A DNA stretch of 64,000 nucleotides from Coxiellaceae bacterium (GTDB lineage Bacteria > Pseudomonadota > Gammaproteobacteria > Comchoanobacterales > Comchoanobacteraceae). Both the position numbers and the translations under genes were made by a program. Each line of letters begins with the position of its first letter. Positions within the stretch are counted from its first letter, which is position 1. Below are positions 25,005 through 32,854 of this stretch, piece by piece. The DNA lies in NCBI GenBank assembly GCA_902603055.1, contig CACKTD010000001.1, positions 124,001 through 188,000 on the forward strand, given 5' to 3'. Below the pieces are notes generated by a model, which saw only the letters and a list, made by a program, of their open reading frames with translations, was not told the DNA's origin and did not search any database.

Positions 25005-26221
25005 GTAAAGGTTGTTGTTGTAAGAAAAAACCAGAACCCGTTGTAACTGATGAAGGACTATTAAGTTTTAGTAAAGTCCAAGAGTGGGTTTTTGCACTAA
25101 CACCATTATTATTAGGATATTTTGAGCTTTGTTGTGTCTTGCTAGATATCATTCCTTCTCCGTTCTGGCCGATCGTAATTTTCTTGAATTTAGCGGTAAT
25201 TATTTATTTTGGATATCCTTATTTTGAAAAATCACACCAGGCTTTGGCATGGCTGCTACCTGCAATGATCATTCTGTTTATGATTCTATCAGCGCCCATT
25301 GTGTTTTCGTTCACAGTGACCCTTCCCAATGGACTATGGTGGGCTGCATTACTTGCAGCTGACCTGATATTTATTCTTACCATGGTTTGGCAGTCATCGT
25401 TGGAAATTAATATGGAAAGTCTAGTCAGTTTTACTGTTCTAATGGCTTGGTTTTTCTCCTCCATACAAATTCTCTTTCCAATTTTTACGACGGCATTTGG
25501 GGCACAGCTTTATTTCCAGGATTCATTGATCATACTCGGGCTCAGCGGTTTAAGTGGGTTATTTAAAAATGAGCTCATTGGTTCACATTGCCCTGATTTT
25601 GATCCTGGTTCAATTACAGATAGTGTGGCCAAAATGTTCTCACCATGGGTTGCTCGCTTTATGGTGACAGCATCAACACTGACCGTAGTTGCATGGTATG
25701 CCTTTGCAAATCCTGCAACTGCAGCAATTTATGCACTACAGGGGTTTATGGGTGTTTTGATGGCAGTATGCCCATGTGTGTTGGTAGTGATTTCCCCTAT
25801 TTGTAACTACCTAGCCAATCAAAAGATATTGGAAAAAGGGATCTCACTTAAGCAAGAAATTTATCTGATTACAGACTTAAGCGGTTATGATGCGTGGTTG
25901 CAAAATGCTATTAAGGCGACTCAACAGTTTATTAATGAACAGCTGATGTTGGCAACAGCTTATAACCTGATGGCAGTTCCGTTAATGGCAGGTGCATTTT
26001 GGTTTTTCATAATGCCACAGCCCTATGTTGGCGCTATTTTAATGAATGCGTTCTCTATTGGGCTTATATGGCGTTCTTTTCAATTGAATGAAATATTGGA
26101 TGATGTTATAACAAGTACTGAAAGTAGAACATTTAAAACTGAAGCCGATGCAGCAATTAATCCAAAACAAATCAATCAAATTTCTGAAAATTTTAAAAAG
26201 ACTGCATGGTGCGGCCCTTGA
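25001..26221 (+). CDS. Copper P-type ATPase membrane scaffold lacking A, P and N domains
   Basis: A 406-aa polytopic protein whose transmembrane core matches P1B ATPases (CopA/CcoI). It has about eight helices, the copper motif CPC at Cys257-Pro258-Cys259, then KGISLK as in xxGILIK. A final pair resembles QNLxxAxxYNxxAIPLAAG (QQFINEQ...YNLMAVPLMAG). The phosphorylation motif DKTGT and the actuator and nucleotide domains are gone: only about 25 residues separate the two flanking membrane regions, with ITDLSG where FDKTGT would be. The N-terminus is Cys-rich (MSKGCCCKKK). The start ATG overlaps the coxC stop. A copper-handling role for the oxidase is inferred. Confidence 0.7.
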   Translation: MSKGCCCKKKPEPVVTDEGLLSFSKVQEWVFALTPLLLGYFELCCVLLDIIPSPFWPIVIFLNLAVIIYFGYPYFEKSHQALAWLLPAMIILFMILSAPIVFSFTVTLPNGLWWAALLAADLIFILTMVWQSSLEINMESLVSFTVLMAWFFSSIQILFPIFTTAFGAQLYFQDSLIILGLSGLSGLFKNELIGSHCPDFDPGSITDSVAKMFSPWVARFMVTASTLTVVAWYAFANPATAAIYALQGFMGVLMAVCPCVLVVISPICNYLANQKILEKGISLKQEIYLITDLSGYDAWLQNAIKATQQFINEQLMLATAYNLMAVPLMAGAFWFFIMPQPYVGAILMNAFSIGLIWRSFQLNEILDDVITSTESRTFKTEADAAINPKQINQISENFKKTAWCGP

Positions 26222-27116
26222 AGCTACTGAAATAGTCGCTTTTTGTAAGGAGCATAAAGTTTCCATAAAAGAAATCCAGGCTTTGTTATACGAATATGGA
26301 TTGACCCTTATGGAGCAATCAAGTCGATATCGAATTGGTCCTGCTTTTAAGAACTGGGATATTAATGCATTAAATCGTCTATTATCTGGCTCTTTGGTAA
26401 GTTTATATCGTGTCACAACCTCTGTAATGGATACTATTAAAGAGGCTCCACTCAATAGTCTTCATATTGCTGAATATCAGACTGCAGGTCGTGGGAGAAA
26501 TGCGAATCAATGGCAATCAGGTTATGGTCAGGGAATTAATTTTGCTTGGAAATTCTCTATACATTCTGAGGTACAACAATTGATGGGCCTAAGTCAATTT
26601 GCAATGGTGATGTTGCATCAGGTTTTTACACATCGTGCTGCATGCCCTCAGATAAAATGGCCAAATGATCTATATTTAAATAATAAGAAATTAGCTGGAG
26701 TATTGGTGGACGTGGAACAAAAAGGATCAAATGAAGTTGAAGTTATCCTAGGGATGGGGATCAATGTAAATGCCCCAAAGATGTGTGAGCAAAGCATCGG
26801 TATTGATGATGTGGTTTCAGGTTTGATTGATCGCAACGAGTGGTTACGGGATTACATATCAACATTTAAGCATAATTTGCCAATGTTCTTAAAATCACAA
26901 ATGAGCCATTGGGTAGAATATTGGCGAGCACATGACCTATTAGACAATCAGTATTGTCAGCTTAATTATCATGACCAATTTATAGAAGGCTGGGTTAGAG
27001 GAATTAACAATGAAGGCCAATTAATCATGCAAGAGACTAATAGTGATAAAGATCGATTGTTTTTATCTGGAGATGTTTCTAAAATTAGACATAGGCCATT
27101 AGACGAGGAGATTTGA
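26148..27116 (+). CDS. birA: Biotin--[acetyl-CoA-carboxylase] ligase (BirA)
   Basis: Activates biotin as biotinyl-AMP and attaches it to the biotin carboxyl carrier protein. A winged-helix-like N-terminal segment (about residues 10-62) suggests the bifunctional repressor type. The catalytic domain carries GRGRNANQW (biotinyl-AMP loop) and KWPNDLYLNNKKLAGVLVDVE. Length 322 aa equals the E. coli class. The ATG at 26148 lies 74 bp inside the previous gene; the helix-turn-helix would be lost with a later start. It directly precedes an aminotransferase gene. Confidence 0.9.
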   Translation: MQQLIQNKSIKFLKILKRLHGAALEATEIVAFCKEHKVSIKEIQALLYEYGLTLMEQSSRYRIGPAFKNWDINALNRLLSGSLVSLYRVTTSVMDTIKEAPLNSLHIAEYQTAGRGRNANQWQSGYGQGINFAWKFSIHSEVQQLMGLSQFAMVMLHQVFTHRAACPQIKWPNDLYLNNKKLAGVLVDVEQKGSNEVEVILGMGINVNAPKMCEQSIGIDDVVSGLIDRNEWLRDYISTFKHNLPMFLKSQMSHWVEYWRAHDLLDNQYCQLNYHDQFIEGWVRGINNEGQLIMQETNSDKDRLFLSGDVSKIRHRPLDEEI

Positions 27117-28295
27117 ATGAATAAAAGAGGATTTTCAAAAAGAGGAACCCAGCTGAAGCCATCGGCAACTACAGAGATTAGTGCTATTGCAGCAGAATTA
27201 AAAGCACAAGGAGAATCTGTTATTAGTTTGGCAGTTGGTGAGCCTGACTTTCTAACTCCGACACACATCCAAAAGGCAGGTATTAAGGCCATTGAAGAAG
27301 GTGCCCATCATTATACAGCAACTGGGGGAACAAGCGCTCTTAAACAGGCTATTATCCACAAATTCAAACGTGATAATGGTTTAGATTTTACTGCGCAAGA
27401 AGTTATGGCTGCAAATGGTGCTAAACAAATAATATATAATGCATTATTAGCATTACTTAATGATGGTGATGAGGTAATTTGTTTTGCTCCATATTGGACA
27501 TCATATCCTGAAATGGTCTCTTTATGTGGTGGTGTTCCGGTGATTTTGGATACTGTTGATGCACCCAATATGCGAATTGATCCAAAAGCGCTTAATGCAT
27601 TAATCACACCCAAAACAAAATGCATAATTCTTAACTACCCAGGTAACCCAACAGGGGTTTGTTACGACCATGATAATTTACGTGAGATTGCAGCTGTGGT
27701 AAAAGCACATCCAAATTTGTGGGTATTGTCTGATGAAATTTATGAGCACTTAATTTATAGTGGCTATGAATTTAAATCGTTCTCTACCTTTGACCCTTCC
27801 ATCCGTGATCGCATTGTAACTATTAATGGATTATCTAAAAGTCATGCAATGCCAGGTTGGCGCATGGGCTATTGTGGAGCACCAAAAGATTTAATTAAAA
27901 TCATGACTAGTATTCAGTCTCAGTCTTCTGGCAACCCTTCATCCATCACTCAAGCAGCTGCAGTTAAGGCGCTTACGGAAACAGATGAAGAAAGTCAACT
28001 TTGCCATGTGCGTTCAACTTTTGAGAAACGGATTGACCTGATGTTATCTATACTTGAAAGCACACAATTAAAATGCATGAAGCCTGAAGGGGCATTCTAT
28101 CTTTTTGTAAATATAACAGCATATACTGAAGATGATCAGGAATTTTGTAAATTGCTTTTAGAGCAAGAAAAAGTGGCTTTAGTACCGGGTGCTGCATTTG
28201 GTTCGCCTGGCTATGTGCGTTTGTCGTGTGCTGATAGTGAGACCGTGCTAGAAGATGCGTGCCAAAGAATACAAAATTTTCTAAAACGATATTAG
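27117..28295 (+). CDS. Class I aminotransferase, probably aspartate aminotransferase (Ib type)
   Basis: PLP-dependent fold-type I aminotransferase. It has the N-terminal SLAVGEPDF, the YPGNPTG motif and the lysine that forms the PLP aldimine in GLSKSHAMPGWRMGY, with the phosphate-binding Arg nearby and RLSCA near the C-terminus. Length 392 aa fits the Ib (Thermus/Rhizobium) aspartate aminotransferase group; an aromatic or prephenate specificity cannot be excluded. The start is immediately after the birA stop. It converges with the NTPDase gene, with a 4-bp overlap. Confidence 0.88.
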   Translation: MNKRGFSKRGTQLKPSATTEISAIAAELKAQGESVISLAVGEPDFLTPTHIQKAGIKAIEEGAHHYTATGGTSALKQAIIHKFKRDNGLDFTAQEVMAANGAKQIIYNALLALLNDGDEVICFAPYWTSYPEMVSLCGGVPVILDTVDAPNMRIDPKALNALITPKTKCIILNYPGNPTGVCYDHDNLREIAAVVKAHPNLWVLSDEIYEHLIYSGYEFKSFSTFDPSIRDRIVTINGLSKSHAMPGWRMGYCGAPKDLIKIMTSIQSQSSGNPSSITQAAAVKALTETDEESQLCHVRSTFEKRIDLMLSILESTQLKCMKPEGAFYLFVNITAYTEDDQEFCKLLLEQEKVALVPGAAFGSPGYVRLSCADSETVLEDACQRIQNFLKRY

Positions 28296-29476
28296 ACTTT
28301 TTGCTCAGATTTAGATAGTAGCCAATGATATAGTACCATGCCTTGAGTCCAGCTACTTTGAGGTATTGAATAATTTTTGTAGTGCTTTGGTAGTCCAAAT
28401 GCATCAAATAAACTCATGACGTAGGTGCCTTCAACACAAAAGTTCTGTAGTTCTTCTGGGTCCACAAGAGGGTGTCCTTTACGCATGGATTGCCATGTTT
28501 GTGCACAAGTAGATTTCAGTTGAGCATGTATTTTATCAGGATCTAAGGTCCCAAAAAACTCAAATAAGCTTCTGAATTTGGCAACTAATATAATGGGTCT
28601 TTTTAGTTCTACATTCGCTTGTACTAACTGCTGTTGTTTTTCATAGTTTTCGTTAACATCTAAGTAGTGCTTAAATAAGTCAAAACACTCTTTATATTTA
28701 AACGGACTATTAGGAGTTTTCAAACCTTGTGGGTAACATACTTTTTGGCTTCTAGACCAATAATCTGTTACACGACGAACAGCCTCATTACCACCAAAGC
28801 CTAACCAGCTTCCTAGTTTGAGGTAAACCTTTCTATCGGGAAGATCAAAAGTAAAGTTAGAATCACTCGCTTTCGGTACCGTGAATGCATATTGCATGGA
28901 TGCACCTCCAAGCTCAAAAAAAGCACCAGTCGGTTTATTATTGATCAAATCAGCTTCATAGGCTGTTAACCAACCAAATGCGGCCTCTTTTTTTCCAGAC
29001 ATAGTGCTAAGTTCTTTCACATCCCCAAATATGGTATTGTCTTGAAGCCACATGCTAATGCTATTGAACATGTTCTTTTGGGTTTGATCTGGAATTAGTC
29101 GCATACCTGCAGTTGCTAAAAAGTAGATAGGCATTTCTGAACAGGGGAGTTGTTTGGTATAGCAAAAACGTTGTGCTGGATTAAAAAGTCGACCGAGATA
29201 GACAGGAATTTGTCCAGGGGCATTAGCAAGGGTGCCAAGACCTGGCTCTATGGGATTGTAGAAAATTTCTGTGATTTTAGGGAACTGATCACCGGGCTCA
29301 ATGGAATAAATGTGCAAGCGGCTGCCAGTACTGCCAGCATCAACAATGACTTCATACGATATACTTTTTGGGTCATCGTCAGCATGGCTTGGATTAATAA
29401 GTGTAAATACAGCAAAGAGAAGAAATAGCGCTCGATGAAATAAATAGATGTTAAGAATTTTATTGATTAAACTCAC
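28292..29476 (-). CDS. Secreted NTPDase (GDA1/CD39 apyrase family)
   Basis: Predicted exported nucleoside triphosphate diphosphohydrolase. The signal peptide covers about residues 1-32 (cut after SHA). All five apyrase conserved regions are seen: VDAGSTGSRLHIYS (ACR1), FLATAGMR (118-126), GKKEAAFGWL with the probable catalytic base Glu164 (ACR3), ELGGASMQ (ACR4), and GSWLGFGGNEA (ACR5). The family is mainly eukaryotic, but Legionella carries secreted members that aid intracellular replication. Length 394 aa is typical. A role in hydrolysing host ATP is inferred. Confidence 0.9.
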   Translation of the reverse strand: MSLINKILNIYLFHRALFLLFAVFTLINPSHADDDPKSISYEVIVDAGSTGSRLHIYSIEPGDQFPKITEIFYNPIEPGLGTLANAPGQIPVYLGRLFNPAQRFCYTKQLPCSEMPIYFLATAGMRLIPDQTQKNMFNSISMWLQDNTIFGDVKELSTMSGKKEAAFGWLTAYEADLINNKPTGAFFELGGASMQYAFTVPKASDSNFTFDLPDRKVYLKLGSWLGFGGNEAVRRVTDYWSRSQKVCYPQGLKTPNSPFKYKECFDLFKHYLDVNENYEKQQQLVQANVELKRPIILVAKFRSLFEFFGTLDPDKIHAQLKSTCAQTWQSMRKGHPLVDPEELQNFCVEGTYVMSLFDAFGLPKHYKNYSIPQSSWTQGMVLYHWLLSKSEQKV

Positions 29477-29545
29477 TATGTTTTTTTAACATTCTCATTT
29501 AGAAATTACAAGACTTTTGATTGATAACTTGGCATTATAGGTGCT

Positions 29546-30883
29546 ATGGAATTAAAGGAACGCTGGACTTCAAGTTTTTATTTTGTGTTAGCTGCAACAG
29601 GTGCTGCGGTTGGTTTGGGAAGCATTTGGAAGTTCCCTTACGAGGTTGGCTATCATGGCGGTGGTTTATTTGTCTTATTGTATCTGATTTTTATTGTTCT
29701 GATTGGTATACCAGCTATGATCGCAGAGATGACAGTTGGTGTTATTGGGCGCAATGACCCAATACATGCAATTAGTGCGATCAAGAATACAGGTCACTGC
29801 GCATGGTGGTGGCAATTTTTAGGTGTGCTGAGTTTAGTTACTTTAATGTGTATCTTTTCTTTTTATAGTGTAGTTGCTGGCTGGGCTATTGATTATTTAC
29901 TTTGGTCATTTCAGGTGTCTTTTGATAGTTTAAGTCCAGGAGACATTTTAAAACATTGGGAATCCTTGCAGGCCTCACCAGAGCGTTTAGTTTATCTGCA
30001 TACTGCTTTTTGTATGATGACTGCCTCTGTCATCTTGTTCCCATTACAGCGAGGATTAGAGCGTGCTTCTAAGTACTTAATGCCGTTATTATTTTTAGTG
30101 GTGATTTTACTAGTTTTTGTTGCTCATAGTCTACCAGGTAGCGCTAAGGCATTAACCTATTTGTTTGAGTTTAGAGTGGAAGAATTCAATAGTACCGTTA
30201 TGTTAATTGCGCTTGGGAACGCATGCTTTACTTTAGCCAGTGGTGCTGGTGCAATGTTGATGTATGGTGCATACCTCCCCAAAAAAACCAATGTCTTTAA
30301 TGTGGCGGGAACAGTAGCCATATTGAATGCGTTAGTAGCACTTATGAGTGGTTATGCAATCTTTAGTGTTGTCTTTAGTTACAATGTAGCCGCAGATAGT
30401 GGTCCCGGTTTAATGTTCACAACTTTACCGTTATGTTTCAAACAGCTCGCATACGGTCAAGCACTCGGAATCGCTTTTTTTCTTTTACTGGTCGTTGCGG
30501 CTTGGACTTCTGCCTTATCATTACTTGAGCCTTGGGTGTGTTTTTTAAGTCAAAAGCTAAATTGTAGCCGCCCAATTGCTGCGCTATTAGCCACTCTGCT
30601 GGGATGGTTCTTGGGTATAGGAACAGTGATTTCATTGAATATTGGTAAATCATGGTATTTAGTCAGTAACTTGAATTTTTATCAATTGATCGATTTTATT
30701 TCAACGGATATCTTCTTAAATATAGGTCTAATGGGCTATGCTTTATTAATTGGCTGGGGCATCTCACATCAATTAATTAAAAATAACTTTCATGCGCCTG
30801 ATTGGATCATTAATATTTGGTTTTTCATGGTTAAATACCTATTGCCTTTAAGTTTTATTATCATGATACTTGGAATAGTATGA
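29546..30883 (+). CDS. Sodium:neurotransmitter symporter (NSS/SNF) family transporter
   Basis: Secondary transporter of the LeuT fold, likely importing an amino acid with Na+. The N-terminus ERWTSSFYFVLAATGAAVGLGSIWKFPYEVGYHGGG is the family signature around the Na+ and substrate sites. About 11-12 hydrophobic segments fill 445 aa, the usual prokaryotic size. The substrate cannot be told from sequence. Its stop overlaps dapB by 4 bp. Confidence 0.92.
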   Translation: MELKERWTSSFYFVLAATGAAVGLGSIWKFPYEVGYHGGGLFVLLYLIFIVLIGIPAMIAEMTVGVIGRNDPIHAISAIKNTGHCAWWWQFLGVLSLVTLMCIFSFYSVVAGWAIDYLLWSFQVSFDSLSPGDILKHWESLQASPERLVYLHTAFCMMTASVILFPLQRGLERASKYLMPLLFLVVILLVFVAHSLPGSAKALTYLFEFRVEEFNSTVMLIALGNACFTLASGAGAMLMYGAYLPKKTNVFNVAGTVAILNALVALMSGYAIFSVVFSYNVAADSGPGLMFTTLPLCFKQLAYGQALGIAFFLLLVVAAWTSALSLLEPWVCFLSQKLNCSRPIAALLATLLGWFLGIGTVISLNIGKSWYLVSNLNFYQLIDFISTDIFLNIGLMGYALLIGWGISHQLIKNNFHAPDWIINIWFFMVKYLLPLSFIIMILGIV

Positions 30884-31536
30884 AGATTCTTATAATTGGT
30901 CATCTTGGAAAAATGGGTGTTATGGCATTTGAGTATTTATCATCTAAAGGTTATGACTGCATTGGTTGTGGGCGAGAAGATGATTTAGTGCAATTGATTA
31001 AATCAACAACACCGGATGTATTGCTGGATTTAACACATCCAGAAGTGGTGTTTGAGCATGCGCAGTTAGCAATTGAGTCCCAAATTCCAATTGTCATTGG
31101 CACTAGCGGACTTCGTTCGGATCAGATTGAAGCATTAAAGTCGCAATTAAAAGAAGCGAGCAAAGTGCTGATTGTCCCTAATTTCTCAATCAGTGCCTTG
31201 TTAATGATGAAATTTACCAAAATCGCAAGTAACTATTTTGATTCCATTGAAATCATTGAAGGACATCACCCTGAAAAGAAAGATAAGCCATCGGGAACTG
31301 CACGAATGACTGCACAGTTATGTGACCAAGACGTCACCATTCATTCTCGACGCCAGCCAGGCCTGTTAGCTGAACAAGCGGTTTATTTTGGCCTTGATGG
31401 CGAAACATTATGTGTGAGTCAACGCAGTCTCCATCGAGGGTGTTTTATGCCAGGTATTTTGCTTGCCATTGAAAAAGTATTTCAAATTGATGGTTTAATG
31501 ATAGGATTAGAGGATCTGTTATTGCCACAACACTAA
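30880..31536 (+). CDS. dapB: 4-hydroxy-tetrahydrodipicolinate reductase
   Basis: NAD(P)H-dependent step of lysine and diaminopimelate synthesis. The dinucleotide-binding start is MKILIIGHLGKMG, and the catalytic signature is EIIEGHHPEKKDKPSGTA with the active-site His pair and Lys. At 218 aa it is shorter than the usual 240-270 aa, with a trimmed region between the nucleotide-binding strands. It is translationally coupled to the transporter gene upstream and overlaps coaE. Confidence 0.92.
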   Translation: MKILIIGHLGKMGVMAFEYLSSKGYDCIGCGREDDLVQLIKSTTPDVLLDLTHPEVVFEHAQLAIESQIPIVIGTSGLRSDQIEALKSQLKEASKVLIVPNFSISALLMMKFTKIASNYFDSIEIIEGHHPEKKDKPSGTARMTAQLCDQDVTIHSRRQPGLLAEQAVYFGLDGETLCVSQRSLHRGCFMPGILLAIEKVFQIDGLMIGLEDLLLPQH

Positions 31537-32105
31537 AAATCATACTGACAGGCCCCATCGCATCCGGTAAGACGCATGTATTAAAACTCTTTGAGTCAAT
31601 GGGCGCCTTTACCATTAATGCTGATCAAATCGTTAAACAGTTGTTATCACAACCACACCATTTGAAGCATTTACAAACACTGGTGCCAGATTGTTTTGAT
31701 GGAGATGTTTTGGATCAAGTGCGCTATCGTAAGCGATTTTTCTCAGATCAAACCATCCAACAAGCAGTTGAAGCATGGATTCATCCTATTGTGCGCACAA
31801 AGATCATGTCCCTTCTAGAAATGAATCGAGATCAAAGCCCTTATCAAGTCATTGAGTTACCAATTGTTAAACCCGATACCTTAGTGTGTGATAGGATTTG
31901 TTATGTGGATTCGGACACGGATTTAGCCAGAAAGCGACTCCTTAAACGTTGGGGTGAAGGGTGGTACTCTCAGGTTATATCTTCTTCACAGGATTGGACA
32001 CAATTGCAATATCACGATAAAATCATAAATAACGGTGATGATGAAACGTTAAGAAGTGAGGTCATGAAATTGAATAATTTCTATCGAAACTACCATTTTA
32101 AATGA
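31521..32105 (+). CDS. coaE: Dephospho-CoA kinase, apparently with a non-canonical start
   Basis: Last step of coenzyme A synthesis. The P-loop GPIASGKT is encoded at 31551-31574, upstream of the first in-frame ATG (31599), so that ATG cannot be the true start. The frame is open only from 31491 and contains no ATG, GTG or TTG before the P-loop. I choose ATT at 31521, preceded by AGAGGA (31509-31514) at good spacing, giving 194 aa, close to the normal 200. CTG at 31545 is an alternative. Later motifs: NADQIVKQLL, ELPIVKP (compare PLLFE), and RLLKRWG. Confidence 0.8.
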   Translation: MATTLKIILTGPIASGKTHVLKLFESMGAFTINADQIVKQLLSQPHHLKHLQTLVPDCFDGDVLDQVRYRKRFFSDQTIQQAVEAWIHPIVRTKIMSLLEMNRDQSPYQVIELPIVKPDTLVCDRICYVDSDTDLARKRLLKRWGEGWYSQVISSSQDWTQLQYHDKIINNGDDETLRSEVMKLNNFYRNYHFK

Positions 32106-32139
32106 TTTACACTATACTTAGCAGAAGGAGGAACAAATT

Positions 32140-32451
32140 ATGCTACCATTTATAGATAATTTAAAAAACTGGAATTTGTGGCTACGTGGCGTATTCATAC
32201 TAATTCTTGGAGTTGTATGTTACTACGGTCTTACGTATGTCGTGTTCATATTAGCCTTAGTGCAGTTTGTATTTTATATGGTTACAGGTGGAAAGAGTAA
32301 ATCATTGAGCTCATTTTCAAGTGTGGTCACACAATACATTACTAAATCCATTGAATATATGACTTTTTCAAGTGACGAACCACCAGTACCATTTGATCAA
32401 ATCAATATAGACATCAAGCCAGCTAAAAAATCTAGTGGCAAAAAGTCTTAA
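32140..32451 (+). CDS. DUF4389-family small membrane protein
   Basis: 103-aa protein with a single hydrophobic hairpin (about residues 17-50, ILILGVVCYYGLTYVVFILALVQF), followed by a lysine-rich tail. The short loop and the GGKSKSLSSFSSVVTQYI segment fit the DUF4389 family of uncharacterised inner-membrane proteins. A GGAGG ribosome site lies before the ATG. Its end overlaps mutT by 17 bp. Function unknown. Confidence 0.75.
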   Translation: MLPFIDNLKNWNLWLRGVFILILGVVCYYGLTYVVFILALVQFVFYMVTGGKSKSLSSFSSVVTQYITKSIEYMTFSSDEPPVPFDQINIDIKPAKKSSGKKS

Positions 32452-32854
32452 CGTTGTTGTTGGTTTAGTTTTTAACGACGATAATAAAATTCTCTCCTTA
32501 CTCCGAGGTCAAGGATCTGACTTTGAAGGATATTGGGAATTTCCTGGTGGTAAAGTAGAGTCTGGTGAAACTAAACAACAAGCGGTTATTAGAGAGCTTG
32601 CAGAAGAAGTTGGTATTGATGTTAGAAAAATTAAACGTTTAGGTTTGATTCAGCATCAATATGCGACAGTAACCATTAACCTTACTGTTTACAAGATTAC
32701 TGATTATTATGGAAGGCCATGGGGTCGCGAGGGTAATCGTGTTGCATGGGTAACTCCAAGGGGCTTAATGCGTCGTCGTTGTTTGCCAACGTGTCAGACA
32801 ATTTACAATCGCTGGTTGTGTGAACAGCCTCAAAGTGCTTTACAGTTAGGCTGA
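32435..32854 (+). CDS. mutT: NUDIX hydrolase, MutT type (8-oxo-dGTP diphosphatase)
   Basis: Removes oxidised dGTP from the nucleotide pool. The Nudix box GGKVESGETKQQAVIRELAEEVGI is complete, and WEFPGGKVE is typical of MutT. Start is GTG at 32435, overlapping the previous gene. Length 139 aa is normal. Its last 158 bp overlap, tail to tail, the C-terminal coding part of the 1031-aa gene on the other strand. Confidence 0.92.
   Translation: MAKSLNVVVGLVFNDDNKILSLLRGQGSDFEGYWEFPGGKVESGETKQQAVIRELAEEVGIDVRKIKRLGLIQHQYATVTINLTVYKITDYYGRPWGREGNRVAWVTPRGLMRRRCLPTCQTIYNRWLCEQPQSALQLG

Noticed and set aside
28048-28407. 119-codon open frame on the minus strand across the aminotransferase/NTPDase junction
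   Set aside because: Shadow of two confidently identified genes, with no coding-like composition or family match. The same applies to minus-strand frames at 19628-19933, 26039-26455 and 51551-51871.
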